From contig JAVBKT010000012.1 of the NCBI GenBank assembly GCA_031553915.1, forward strand, positions 1 through 61,371: 61,371 nt of DNA. Reading direction: 5' to 3'. Positions 42,881-51,563 of this stretch are shown piece by piece (position 1 is the first letter of the stretch; each line of letters starts with the position of its first letter). The position numbers were made by a program, and so were the translations under genes. The DNA is from HGM13862 sp031553915. Its GTDB lineage: Bacteria > Bacillota > Dehalobacteriia > UBA4068. Below the pieces are notes generated by a model. That model ran no database searches, was not told the DNA's origin, and saw only the letters and a list, made by a program, of their open reading frames with translations.

Positions 42881-42938
42881 TAAAAAGACAATAAAAGTGA
42901 CTACTTTGTTCCCCAAATAGCCACTTTTATTGTCTTTT
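42881..42938 (-). terminator. Terminator after the methyltransferase gene
   Basis: AAAAGACAATAAAAGTG (42883-42899) pairs with CACTTTTATTGTCTTTT (42922-42938), a perfect 17-bp AT-rich stem with T tracts on both strands. The methyltransferase stop codon abuts it. Confidence 0.85.
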
Positions 42939-42939
42939 A

Positions 42940-43716
42940 TCAGAATAAATTATTTTTCACTGCAGTGCTGCTGGTATCCCCCTTCAGCAGCCAGTAAATT
43001 TTATATGGTATCAGATTCGGCAGCCAGAGCCGGCCGTCTTTGGCAGTAGCAATATCTGCCAAATGCCGCTTTAACAAATCAATATCGTAGACGCCGCTTT
43101 TGCGGCTGATAAAATCAATCAGTTCGCTGTCTTCTGTATCATAAAAGCAGCCAAAGTCACAAGACAATTGCAGATGGTGCAGCTCATACTGCCGAGCTTC
43201 GGCAAGTGCAGTGATATATTCTTCTACGCTGTTTTCCTCCCAGTTGCGCGGGCGGAAATCTTTGTCTTTTTTCAAAGATGCAGTGGCAAACTCGCTGTTC
43301 TTGAGGCCGTCATGCATGACAAAGACAGCAATTTTGCTGGCGGCGTCAGCTATTTTGGCTACCATTGCCGGCTCTGCCATATCCTCAGAAAAACAACAGG
43401 CCGCAATTACCAGGTCTGCTTGAGGGGGAGCTAAAATGCGGAAATCTGCGGCAATGGTAGTGAGCTTGCTCTTGGGATAAAGCTGAGCTTTTTCCGTGAG
43501 AGCAGCCAGGGAGTCTGGCAAAATATCAGTGGCTGTAACCTGCATCCCCTCGGCTAATCCCCAAAGAGAAAAAGCCCCGGGACCGCTGCATACATCAAGC
43601 ATGCTGGTACATTGCTTGATAACCGGGCCGAGTGAGTTCATTATTTTTGCCGGATATTCGCCGAAAAGAACCCCTTGGTAATAATATTTAAGTGTGCTTT
43701 CCTGCCAGTTATTCAT
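42940..43716 (-). CDS. Class I SAM-dependent methyltransferase, substrate unknown
   Basis: The 258-residue protein has a Rossmann SAM motif I (MLDVCSGPGAFSLWG), motif II acidic residue (VTATDILPDSL) and an AADFRIL/ADLVIAACCF motif IV region. The C-terminal half does not match a family I can name. AGGAG is five bases before the ATG. It stands alone between two terminator-like regions. The substrate cannot be deduced. Confidence 0.82.
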   Translation of the reverse strand: MNNWQESTLKYYYQGVLFGEYPAKIMNSLGPVIKQCTSMLDVCSGPGAFSLWGLAEGMQVTATDILPDSLAALTEKAQLYPKSKLTTIAADFRILAPPQADLVIAACCFSEDMAEPAMVAKIADAASKIAVFVMHDGLKNSEFATASLKKDKDFRPRNWEENSVEEYITALAEARQYELHHLQLSCDFGCFYDTEDSELIDFISRKSGVYDIDLLKRHLADIATAKDGRLWLPNLIPYKIYWLLKGDTSSTAVKNNLF

Positions 43717-43817
43717 GGAAACTCCTATATTTAAAGCATAGCATGTTTTTGCATGTTGTCAAGCTAGCCATTAGAGATTTGAACCGTTGCGATTTTGCGA
43801 CGCGAAACTAGTGCATT

Positions 43818-43847
43818 ACCTGTGACTTTGCGGAGCAAAGGCCAGGT
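43818..43847 (+). repeat. Structured repeat, copy A
   Basis: ACCTG-tga-CTTTGC-gga-GCAAAG-gc-CAGGT, preceded by TAGTGCATT and followed by TAGG. Closest to copy D. Confidence 0.75.
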
Positions 43848-43980
43848 AGGTTCGGAAAAACGCTGGCATCTCCCGATAAAAAAATTGCTCCACGTAGATA
43901 TACTACGAAAAGCAATTTTTTCACCAGGATTTGTTTAGTTAAAATCAAGATGTTTCATCTTGATTTTTAACTAAATGCAT

Positions 43981-44012
43981 AGCTGAGATTTTGCCATAGG
44001 CAAAAGCCAGCT
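43981..44012 (+). repeat. Structured repeat, copy B (divergent)
   Basis: AGCTG-aga-TTTTGCC-ata-GGCAAAA-gc-CAGCT. Both arms differ from copy A but pairing is kept. The conserved flank before it is reduced to ATGCAT. Confidence 0.7.
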
Positions 44013-44117
44013 AGGCCTCACTGTTTTTCTGCCAAAACTGCTGGCACCCCCGACGGATGGCTGGTCGGGCTGAGCCAGGCAGAGCCAGGCAGAGCGACGA
44101 CGCGTAGCTAGTGCATT

Positions 44118-44149
44118 AGCTGTGGCTTTGCCAGAGGCAAAGACCAGCT
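44118..44149 (+). repeat. Structured repeat, copy C
   Basis: AGCTG-tgg-CTTTGCC-aga-GGCAAAG-ac-CAGCT, preceded by GCTAGTGCATT and followed by AGGTCGAAG. Confidence 0.75.
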
Positions 44150-44208
44150 AGGTCGAAGGCAGGCTGCCTGCCTGATGAGGCAAGGTAACGACGAGAAGCT
44201 AGTGCATT

Positions 44209-44238
44209 ACCTGCGACTTTGCGGAGCAAAGGCCAGGT
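44209..44238 (+). repeat. Structured repeat, copy D
   Basis: ACCTG-cga-CTTTGC-gga-GCAAAG-gc-CAGGT, preceded by GCTAGTGCATT and followed by AGGTCGAAG. Nearly identical to copy A over about 58 bases. Confidence 0.75.
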
Positions 44239-44369
44239 AGGTCGAAGCTCCAGATCGACCAGCCGCCGTCCGGGGCGCATGAGTTCATATCCCTAATGGC
44301 TAGCCTTGTCTGCACTATTCTATGGGCCAGGCATATTATATATAAAGGTGAATTGAAAGGAGAGTCAAT

Positions 44370-44942
44370 ATGTTCTTCCCTGATGATAGCTGCTATGAAA
44401 ATGAATGCCGTAAAGAGTTTTTCTTTGACCGCTGCCGGAGCCAGCTGCGTGATTGTTTATGCGAATGGCAAGAGGTTTTGATCCCTTGCCGGGTTCCTTG
44501 CCGCAAAGATGATTGTTTTATCCCGCCGCCACCTCCTTGCCCGCCTCCGCATCACCATTGCCATAAACCCTGTCCGCCGCCTGCGCCGGAGCCGCCATGC
44601 CATACCAGCTGCGCGGTAGTAGAGCGCAAACCGCGCGTGTTGGAGAGCCATCTTTGCGCATCGATGCGTATTCCCGCAGATGTTTGCCTGGAAACGGTTT
44701 GTGTCAATATTATTGATGAATACAGGCATTGCAGAAAATATATCGTTTGCTTTGAGGTGAAGATTTGCTATATTGATTGCTGCGGTTGCCGTCATCAATG
44801 CTGCCGCACTTTCCGTAATTGTTGTGATGAAGAGCGCTGTTGTCCCTTTGCTCCTTGCATTGAGCTTATTGGCCGTCCGCGATATGAAGTCTGCGGCTGC
44901 TCGGTCGAGGTTAAGGCGCCGATCAGAGTGGTGTGGAAATAA
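44370..44942 (+). CDS. Cys/Pro-rich protein with 31 cysteines, unknown
   Basis: The 190-residue protein has 31 cysteines (about 16%). An N-terminal acidic/basic part is followed by a Pro/His/Cys block (about residues 50-80, PPPPPCPPPHHHCHKPCPPP) and a C-terminal domain with CC pairs (CCGCRHQCC, NCCDEERCC) ending in EVKAPIRVVWK. There is no signal peptide. GAAAGGAG precedes the ATG. Composition resembles cross-linked spore coat or morphogenetic proteins, or a metal-rich protein. I recognise no family. It sits beside the repeat element. Confidence 0.75.
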   Translation: MFFPDDSCYENECRKEFFFDRCRSQLRDCLCEWQEVLIPCRVPCRKDDCFIPPPPPCPPPHHHCHKPCPPPAPEPPCHTSCAVVERKPRVLESHLCASMRIPADVCLETVCVNIIDEYRHCRKYIVCFEVKICYIDCCGCRHQCCRTFRNCCDEERCCPFAPCIELIGRPRYEVCGCSVEVKAPIRVVWK

Positions 44943-44964
44943 ACTGGAGCGGTCCTTTTATTAT

Positions 44965-45006
44965 ACTATGCAGAAGCCCCGGCTTAGGCCGGGGCTTCTG
45001 CATAGT
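44965..45006 (+). terminator. Long perfect hairpin after the Cys/Pro gene
   Basis: A 19-bp perfect stem (ACTATGCAGAAGCCCCGGC with its complement) around a four-base loop. No T tract follows, so termination efficiency is uncertain. Confidence 0.7.
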
Positions 45007-45060
45007 AATCTATCCCTCTTGCATATATTTATTTTATGACAGATAAAGAAGAGGGATAAT

Positions 45061-45510
45061 ATGAAACAATTGCTCAAAGTATTTTTATCATTTTTGCTGC
45101 CGCTCGCAGCCGGGATTATCGTTGTTTTTTTGTTTGCGACAACTACCCACGAGGCAAAAAATTTGCAGCTGTTTTTCACACTCTGGCTGGTATCTATTCC
45201 TCTTTGTGCGGGCTTTGTCAGCGGCTGGCAATACCCACTACACCCGTATCAGGCCGGATTCAAGGCCGGGTTGGTTCTGGTGCTATTGTTGATTGCCGCC
45301 TTGTTTATCTTTGTGCCGCTGTTACGCGTGCCGTGGTTTTTGATAAGCTTAGCGGCGATAACGGTCGCTATCACGCTTGGCGCTGCATTGCTGGCGGTGA
45401 TAGCGCTTAAAGCCAAAGCTATCTTGCAGCAGGAGAAAGAGCAGGAGCGACAGAAAGAGGAAATGCTCATGGTAGACGCGGCAACGCCAACCGCGGAAGA
45501 AACGCTCTAG
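45061..45510 (+). CDS. Membrane protein of unknown function
   Basis: The 149-residue protein has about four membrane helices (from residue 7, 40, 68 and 92) and a charged, Gln/Glu-rich C-terminal tail (LQQEKEQERQKEEM) likely in the cytoplasm. GAGGG precedes the ATG. It lies 89 bases upstream of valS with no shared features. No family assignment is possible by eye. Confidence 0.65.
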   Translation: MKQLLKVFLSFLLPLAAGIIVVFLFATTTHEAKNLQLFFTLWLVSIPLCAGFVSGWQYPLHPYQAGFKAGLVLVLLLIAALFIFVPLLRVPWFLISLAAITVAITLGAALLAVIALKAKAILQQEKEQERQKEEMLMVDAATPTAEETL

Positions 45511-45599
45511 TTTTTATGGTCTCCACTTGCATTAACACTGCAAAAAGTGTTATTATATACGGTAATGTTTGAGCAATTTTTATAAGGAGACCGAACAAT

Positions 45600-48239
45600 A
45601 TGGCAGGGAACAGCAAGGCGCAGCTCGCCACGATTTATGCCCCGCAGGATGTGGAGCAGAAATGGTATGATTTTTGGCAGACAAACGGCTATTTTAGCTG
45701 TGATATCAATCAAGAGGCAGAACCGTTTTGCATTGTCATGCCGCCGCCCAATGTCACCGGGCAGCTGCATATGGGACATGCCCTGGATAATACTTTGCAG
45801 GATGTTTTGACCCGCTGGCGCCGGATGCAGGGCCGCCGCGCTTTTTGGCTGCCCGGTACTGATCACGCGGGTATCGCCACCCAAGCCAAGGTAGAGGAAC
45901 ATCTGGCCAAGGACGGCATCAGCAAATATGATTTAGGGCGTGAGGCCTTTGTCGAGAAATGCTGGGAATGGAAAGAAACCTATCATAGCCGCATCAGCAA
46001 GCAGCTGCATAAGATGGGCAGCTCCTGTGATTGGAGCAAAGAGCGTTTCACCATGGACGAGGGCTGCTCTGAGGCTGTGCGCGAGACCTTTGTCGAGCTC
46101 TATAATAAAGGGCTTATTTACCGCGGCTCCTATATTGTCAATTGGTGCAGCCATTGCCAAACCACCATCTCTGATATTGAGGTGGAGCATAATGACCATG
46201 ACGGGCATCTCTGGCATTTGCGCTATCCTTATGCTGATGGCAGCGGCTATCTGGTGGTAGCCACCACCAGGCCGGAGACTATGCTCGGCGATACGGCTGT
46301 GGCAGTGAACCCGGGTGATGCGCGCTATGAGGATAAAATCGGCAAGACGATTGCGCTCCCGCTGGTAGGCAGAGAAATCCCGATTATCGCCGATGAATAC
46401 TGTGATATGGAGTTTGGTACCGGCGCAGTCAAAATCACCCCCGCGCATGACCCCAATGACTTTGAAATCGGTCTGCGTCACAATTTGCCGCAGGTGACGG
46501 TTATTGGCAAAGACGGCCTGATGAATGCGGAGGCGGGCAAATTCCAGGGCATGAGCATTGAGCAATGTAGACAAGCTATTGTTGAGGAATTTTCAGCCTT
46601 AGGGCTTTTGGATCAGATTACTGATATCTCCCATGCGGTGGGCGAATGCTACCGCTGCGGCACCCAGGTGGAGCCACTGGTTTCTCCGCAATGGTTTGTC
46701 AAGATGAAGCCGCTCGCCGAACCGGCGATCAAGGCAGTGGAAGACGGCGATATCCGCTTTATCCCCAGCCGCTTTACCAGCACCTATACTCACTGGATGG
46801 AGAATATCCGCGATTGGTGCATTTCCCGCCAGCTGTGGTGGGGGCATCGCATCCCGGTGTGGTATTGCCGCGATTGCGGCGAGATACTTTGCGCCAAGCA
46901 GGAGCCCAAGCAATGCTCATGCGGCAGCAGCCACCTTGAGCAAGACCCGGATGTGCTGGATACCTGGTTTAGCTCCGGATTGTGGCCATTTTCTACCCTG
47001 GGCTGGCCGCAGCAGACAGACAATTTGCGCGATTTTTATCCGACAGATGTGCTGGTCACCGGCTATGATATTATTTTCTTCTGGGTAGCGAGAATGATAT
47101 TCTCCGGCCTGGAACAAACAGGCAAAAAACCGTTCAGCGATGTTTTTATTCATGGCATTGTCCGCGATGAACAGGGGCGCAAGATGAGCAAATCCCTGGG
47201 CAATGGTATTGACCCCTTGGAAATCATCGATGAATACGGCGCAGACAGCCTGCGCTATACCCTGATTACCGGCAACAGCCCCGGCAATGATATGCGCTTT
47301 CAGAGGGAACGGTTGGATGGCGGGCGCAATTTCATCAATAAAATTTGGAATGCCAGCCGTTTTGCCTTGATGAATTTGCAAGATTATCAGGAAGAGCAAT
47401 ACCCCTTGCAGCTCACCTTGGCGGATAAATGGATTCTCTCCCGCGCCAAGGCCGTTGCCGCAGCTGCTGATACTAATCTCGAAAAATATGAGCTGGGCGA
47501 AGCTCTGCGCGCTATTTATGATTTTACCTGGGACGAGTTTTGCGATTGGTATGTGGAGCTTGCCAAGCTGCGTCTCTATAAAGGCACAGTGGAAGAAAAG
47601 CATACTGCTCAGGCCGTGCTAATATCTGTGCTGCGTACGATCTTGCAATTGCTGCATCCCTTTATTCCCTTTGTCACCGAAGAATTATGGCAGCAATTGC
47701 CCGGCAGTGGCGCCACAATTATGCTGGCCAAATATCCCGACGGCAAGGAGGGAGAAAGCTATCCCGAAGAGGAAGAGCAGATGCAGCTGTTGATGGAGCT
47801 GATCAGAAGCGTGCGTAATATCCGCGCGGAAATGAAAGTGCCGCTCGGCAAAAAGGCGGAGATTATTATTGCGGCAGACAGCGTTTTGGCGGCGAAAATA
47901 GCAGAGGGGGAAGCCTATATTACGGCATTGGCTCAGGCATCATCTATCCAGTTTGCCGCCAAAGATATTGTTCCTGATAAAGCAGCCAAAGCCCATGTGA
48001 AGGGCGCGGATATTTATCTGCCTTTGGCTGGGCTGATTGATCTGGATAAGGAGATGGAGCGGATAAATAAAGAGATCGCTGCCACGGAAAATGAGCTGAA
48101 ACGTCTGGCAGGCAAACTTAATAATGCCGCTTTCATCAGCAAAGCTCCGGCTGAAGTCGTGGAAAAAGAGCAGGCAAAGCAGTCAATATATGAAGAAAAA
48201 CTTGCTTCTCTGCAACAGCATCTGGCAATGTTTGAATAA
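45600..48239 (+). CDS. valS: Valyl-tRNA synthetase
   Basis: The 879-residue class I synthetase charges tRNA-Val. It has the HIGH motif as HMGH (residues 57-60), the editing domain with TTRPETMLGDTAVAV, a zinc-binding CxxC region (CRDCGEILC... CSCGSS), the KMSKS motif near residue 528, the anticodon domain, and the C-terminal coiled-coil arm. AAGGAG precedes the ATG. The 89-base upstream region is too short for a T-box, unlike thrS. Confidence 0.97.
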   Translation: MAGNSKAQLATIYAPQDVEQKWYDFWQTNGYFSCDINQEAEPFCIVMPPPNVTGQLHMGHALDNTLQDVLTRWRRMQGRRAFWLPGTDHAGIATQAKVEEHLAKDGISKYDLGREAFVEKCWEWKETYHSRISKQLHKMGSSCDWSKERFTMDEGCSEAVRETFVELYNKGLIYRGSYIVNWCSHCQTTISDIEVEHNDHDGHLWHLRYPYADGSGYLVVATTRPETMLGDTAVAVNPGDARYEDKIGKTIALPLVGREIPIIADEYCDMEFGTGAVKITPAHDPNDFEIGLRHNLPQVTVIGKDGLMNAEAGKFQGMSIEQCRQAIVEEFSALGLLDQITDISHAVGECYRCGTQVEPLVSPQWFVKMKPLAEPAIKAVEDGDIRFIPSRFTSTYTHWMENIRDWCISRQLWWGHRIPVWYCRDCGEILCAKQEPKQCSCGSSHLEQDPDVLDTWFSSGLWPFSTLGWPQQTDNLRDFYPTDVLVTGYDIIFFWVARMIFSGLEQTGKKPFSDVFIHGIVRDEQGRKMSKSLGNGIDPLEIIDEYGADSLRYTLITGNSPGNDMRFQRERLDGGRNFINKIWNASRFALMNLQDYQEEQYPLQLTLADKWILSRAKAVAAAADTNLEKYELGEALRAIYDFTWDEFCDWYVELAKLRLYKGTVEEKHTAQAVLISVLRTILQLLHPFIPFVTEELWQQLPGSGATIMLAKYPDGKEGESYPEEEEQMQLLMELIRSVRNIRAEMKVPLGKKAEIIIAADSVLAAKIAEGEAYITALAQASSIQFAAKDIVPDKAAKAHVKGADIYLPLAGLIDLDKEMERINKEIAATENELKRLAGKLNNAAFISKAPAEVVEKEQAKQSIYEEKLASLQQHLAMFE

Positions 48240-48305
48240 ACGGCTAGTCATATGAAAGGCTGGGGCAACGCTTGTGCTCAGCTGTTGCGTTCTTAATATA
48301 ATCAT

Positions 48306-48334
48306 CGGGCGGGTCAAACGGCCCGCCTGCTTTT
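48306..48334 (+). terminator. Possible terminator between valS and folC
   Basis: GGCGGG pairs with CCCGCC (48308-48313 and 48322-48327) and is followed by TGCTTTTA. The T tract is weak, and folC may be partly cotranscribed. Confidence 0.5.
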
Positions 48335-48357
48335 ATACCCTGTTAAAAGGTGAAAAT

Positions 48358-49668
48358 ATGGATTATCAGCAAGCCTTAACAATATTGCATCAGTTGCAGC
48401 GCGCCGGTATTAGCCCGGGCCTGGAGCGGATAGAGGAGCTATGCCGCCGCTTGGGCCATCCGGAGCGCCATTTAAAGCATGTTATTCATATCACCGGCAC
48501 CAATGGCAAAGGCTCAGTGGCGGCCATGCTCGATGCTGTTTTGCGTGCGGCAGGCAAGACGACCGCCCTCTTTACTTCGCCGCATCTTTATTGCCATGCT
48601 GAGCGATACCGGGTGAATGGAGTGCCTATTAGCCAGCAGCGTTTTGCCGAGCTGTTTGCTGTGGTATATCGCGAGCATCAGGCTATGGTGGCCGATGGTT
48701 TTGCGCCGCCAACAGAGTTTGAGACAGTGACAGCTTTGGCTCTGCTCTGGTTTGCCACGGAAAATGTTGATCACGCTATTATTGAAGTGGGGCTGGGCGG
48801 TTTGACCGACAGCACCAATGTGGTGAGTGGCGATATCAATATTATCACTAATGTCGCTCTGGATCACAGCGATTTTTTAGGTGACACGATTGCGGCAGTG
48901 GCTCACCATAAAGCAGGCATTATCAAGCCAAACTCTCTGGTTGTTACTGCTGCTACGGGTGAGGCTCTGGCGATTATTGCCGCTAAGGCCAAAGAGCAAC
49001 AGGCCAAGCTATATGTTGAGGGGCAAGACTTTACTTATAAGCCAGTTTTGCTCAACAGAGCAGGCAGCATTGCTGATATCACCACCAACCTTCACAGCTA
49101 TCAGCAAGTAGCTGTCGCGCTACTGGCCGAGCACCAGCTGATCAATGCGGCGATTGCGGTGCAAGCAGCGGAATTGCTGGGTATTGACGAGCAGAGTATT
49201 CGTAGCGGACTGGCTGCGGTGAAGTGGCCTGGCCGCTTGGAAATGATCAGCGAGCAGCCGCTGATTTTACTGGACGGCGCGCATAATTATGCCGGTATGC
49301 AGGCTCTATGCGCAGCCTTAGACCGGCTGTGGGCCAAGGAGAAAATTTTTTGCGTTTTAGGTATGCTGAGCGATAAAGAGCGGGAAAAGTCTTTGCGCCT
49401 GCTTTTGCCTTATGTGGAGCGCTTTATCATTACCCGCCCGCCCTATTTGAGCCGCAGCGAAGATTGGCAAATATTGGCGGATTTATGCCGCGAGTCAGGC
49501 AAAAAGGCGGAGACAATTGCCGACAATGGTCAGGCGATAGAGCAGGCTTTGAGCGCAGTTAATGATGATGAGATGATTCTCGTCTGCGGTTCCTTGTATA
49601 TGGTAGCGGAAGTAAGAAAATATTTATTTGAGGAGACAAATTTATGCTCTTTGCGGGAAGACAAATAG
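48358..49668 (+). CDS. folC: Folylpolyglutamate/dihydrofolate synthase FolC
   Basis: The 436-residue Mur-ligase-type enzyme adds glutamates to folates, and in bacteria often also makes dihydrofolate. It shows the P-loop TGTNGKGS, TSPHL, EVGLGGLTDSTNV (metal and folate binding) and LLDGAHN. AAAAGGTG lies before ATG 48358. The frame extends upstream to 48274 but without a site. valS-folC is a standard Bacillota pair. The end overlaps maf by 25 bases. Confidence 0.95.
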   Translation: MDYQQALTILHQLQRAGISPGLERIEELCRRLGHPERHLKHVIHITGTNGKGSVAAMLDAVLRAAGKTTALFTSPHLYCHAERYRVNGVPISQQRFAELFAVVYREHQAMVADGFAPPTEFETVTALALLWFATENVDHAIIEVGLGGLTDSTNVVSGDINIITNVALDHSDFLGDTIAAVAHHKAGIIKPNSLVVTAATGEALAIIAAKAKEQQAKLYVEGQDFTYKPVLLNRAGSIADITTNLHSYQQVAVALLAEHQLINAAIAVQAAELLGIDEQSIRSGLAAVKWPGRLEMISEQPLILLDGAHNYAGMQALCAALDRLWAKEKIFCVLGMLSDKEREKSLRLLLPYVERFIITRPPYLSRSEDWQILADLCRESGKKAETIADNGQAIEQALSAVNDDEMILVCGSLYMVAEVRKYLFEETNLCSLREDK

Positions 49669-50228
49669 TTCTTGCCAGCTCCAGCCCCCGACGTCTCGAT
49701 ATTTTGCGCCAGATCGGCATTGAGCCAATCGTGCATCCGGTGCTGGTGGACGAATATAGAGATACTACCGAGCAAATGGATGCGGAAGGCTTGGTTGCGG
49801 CCAATGCCGCCAATAAGGCCAAAGCTGCGGCAACAGCTTATGACGACGCGGTTATCATCGGCGCGGACACCATGGTGATGCTGCGTGATGTGCCCTTTGG
49901 CAAACCGGCTGACGCTGAGGAGGCCAAGGCCATGCTCACCGCGCTTTCCGCTACGGTGCATCAGGTATATACCGGACTCTGCCTGATTGACACTAAAGGC
50001 AAAAAAACTGCCGGCGGAGCAGATGTCTGTGAAGTAACCTTTCACAGTCTAAGCAGCAGCGAGATGGACGAATATATTGTCAGCGGCGAGCCCATGGATA
50101 AAGCCGGCGCCTATGGCATACAGGGAGCTGGCGCGCTTTTTGTCAAAAAAATTAATGGCGATTATAATACGGTAGTGGGGTTATCTGTAGCGCTGCTGCG
50201 GCAGCTGGCAGCTCTTCTTGGCTGCTAA
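49644..50228 (+). CDS. maf: Maf-family nucleotide pyrophosphatase
   Basis: The 194-residue protein has the Maf signature LASSSPRRLDIL, the acidic catalytic segment IIGADTMV, and MDKAGAYGIQG. Maf/YhdE enzymes hydrolyse dTTP, UTP and modified nucleotides and affect septum formation. GAGGAG precedes the ATG. In relatives radC, mreB, mreC and mreD follow. Here minC follows directly. Confidence 0.94.
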   Translation: MLFAGRQIVLASSSPRRLDILRQIGIEPIVHPVLVDEYRDTTEQMDAEGLVAANAANKAKAAATAYDDAVIIGADTMVMLRDVPFGKPADAEEAKAMLTALSATVHQVYTGLCLIDTKGKKTAGGADVCEVTFHSLSSSEMDEYIVSGEPMDKAGAYGIQGAGALFVKKINGDYNTVVGLSVALLRQLAALLGC

Positions 50229-50325
50229 ACTTCGACGAATTAATAAGAGTGGTTCAGGCAGGAAATATCAGTATTAAGCGAGAAGATAATTAAGTCGAAA
50301 GTTTCATATTAAAGGAGTGTTAGAT

Positions 50326-50694
50326 ATGCGCAATTCCTGGCCCGCATCCATCAGCAACCGGCCAACAATGCTCTATGAAAAAAGTCTGCGTTCCGGCCAG
50401 AATATTGATTTTGACGGTAATGTAGTGGTGCTTGGCGATGTCAACCCCGGCGCGGAAATTGTGGCCAGCGGGCATATTTTGGTGATGGGATCACTGCGCG
50501 GGCTGGTGCATGCCGGAGCCACCGGCGAAGAAGGCGCAACTGTGACTGCGCTGCATTTTGCACCGACGCAGCTGCGTATTGCCTCGCATATCACCCGTCC
50601 TCCTGACGGAGGAGATGCGGAGAACAAACCCGCGGAAACAGCAAGGATTAAAAATGACGAAGTGATAATTGAGAGATATGTAACGCCAAAATAA
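50326..50694 (+). CDS. minC: MinC, C-terminal domain only
   Basis: The 122-residue protein matches the right-handed beta-helix C-terminal domain of MinC (RSGQNIDFDGNVVVLGDVNPGAEIVASGHILVMGSLRGLVHAG, then FAPTQLRIA). This domain dimerises and binds MinD. The usual N-terminal domain of about 100 residues, which inhibits FtsZ assembly, is absent, and the 97 bases before the gene are too short to hide it. AAGGAG is eight bases before ATG 50326, so it looks like a genuine short gene and not a broken one. Confidence 0.87.
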   Translation: MRNSWPASISNRPTMLYEKSLRSGQNIDFDGNVVVLGDVNPGAEIVASGHILVMGSLRGLVHAGATGEEGATVTALHFAPTQLRIASHITRPPDGGDAENKPAETARIKNDEVIIERYVTPK

Positions 50695-50756
50695 AATAGA
50701 ATATTACATTAATATCATTGGTCAAAGGCTCACATTGATTATTGAAGGAGGAAAAT

Positions 50757-51551
50757 ATGGGCAGAGTTATTGTTATCACCTCCGGCAAAGGCGGTGTTGG
50801 TAAAACTACCACTACAGCCAATGTTGGAACTGGCCTGGCAATGCTGGGTAAAAAAGTGGTGTTGGTAGATACTGATATCGGTTTACGCAACCTGGACGTG
50901 GTTTTGGGTTTGGAAAACCGTATCGTTTATGACATAGTTGACGCAGTACGCGGCAATTGCCGCCTCAAACAGGCCCTGATTAAGGACAAAAGGCTGGAAA
51001 ACCTGTTTTTACTGCCAGCGGCGCAGACTAAGGACAAAACAGCAGTTACTACTGAGCAAATGGTAGAGCTGTGCGAAAAGCTTAAAGAAGAGTTTGATTA
51101 TGTGATTATTGATTGCCCGGCCGGTATTGAACATGGCTTTAAAAATGCTATTGCAGGCGCGGAGCAGGCAATCGTTGTCACTACTCCGGAGGTCTCCGCT
51201 GTGCGCGATGCCGACCGGATTATCGGCCTGCTGGAGGCGGCGGGCATTACCGAACCAACCCTGATTATTAACCGCATCCGTGCCAATATGGTCAAAAGCG
51301 GCGATATGATGAGTGTTGAAGATATTTTGGAGATCTTGGCCATTAGCTTGCTGGGCATAGTCCCGGACGATGATCAAATCGTCATTTCTACCAACAAGGG
51401 TGAGCCAACGGTGCTGGATGACAATTCCCGTCCGGGAAGAGCCTTCCGTAATATTTCCCGCCGCATTGACGGCGAGGATGTGCCGTTGATGAACCTGGAG
51501 GAGAAGAAAGGTTTCTTCGGTCGTCTTAAGCAGATGTTAAAAGCGGAATAG
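50757..51551 (+). CDS. minD: Septum site-determining ATPase MinD
   Basis: The 264-residue ATPase has the deviant Walker A KGGVGKTTTTANVG (about residues 10-23), DTDIGLRNLDVVLG, IIDCPAGIE, and a C-terminal amphipathic membrane-targeting helix (KKGFFGRLKQML). It brings MinC to the membrane and cycles with MinE. AAGGAGG precedes ATG 50757. minC-minD-minE is intact in order. Confidence 0.97.
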   Translation: MGRVIVITSGKGGVGKTTTTANVGTGLAMLGKKVVLVDTDIGLRNLDVVLGLENRIVYDIVDAVRGNCRLKQALIKDKRLENLFLLPAAQTKDKTAVTTEQMVELCEKLKEEFDYVIIDCPAGIEHGFKNAIAGAEQAIVVTTPEVSAVRDADRIIGLLEAAGITEPTLIINRIRANMVKSGDMMSVEDILEILAISLLGIVPDDDQIVISTNKGEPTVLDDNSRPGRAFRNISRRIDGEDVPLMNLEEKKGFFGRLKQMLKAE

Positions 51552-51563
51552 GGGGGCTGAAGC

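Larger units (their letters stand above)
43761..44307. mobile_element. 547-bp non-coding element with terminal inverted repeats (MITE-like)
   Basis: The left end AAGCTAGCCATTAGAGAT... (43761-43784) and the right end, read in reverse complement (44283-44307), match at 22 of 24 positions with one inserted base. GTC flanks both sides directly, a possible 3-bp target duplication. Inside are four covarying hairpins, a long stem at 43879-43921 (AAAAAATTGCT/AGCAATTTTTT), another at 43934-43975 (about 19 bp), and a 10-bp direct repeat GAGCCAGGCA. No frame codes for a transposase. A large structured RNA is the alternative. Confidence 0.65.

Noticed and set aside
43761..44307. CRISPR array or tRNA-like cluster in the structured element
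   Set aside because: Four copies are unevenly spaced, diverge with compensatory changes and have no uniform spacers. No tRNA fold could be drawn.
44296..44481. 61-codon frame at the right end of the element
   Set aside because: It overlaps the start of the Cys/Pro gene in another frame and has no ribosome site. The 44370 gene has a strong one.
45511..45599. T-box before valS
   Set aside because: The region is under 90 bases and lacks the GGGTGG core. It has only a small AACACT/AGTGTT stem.
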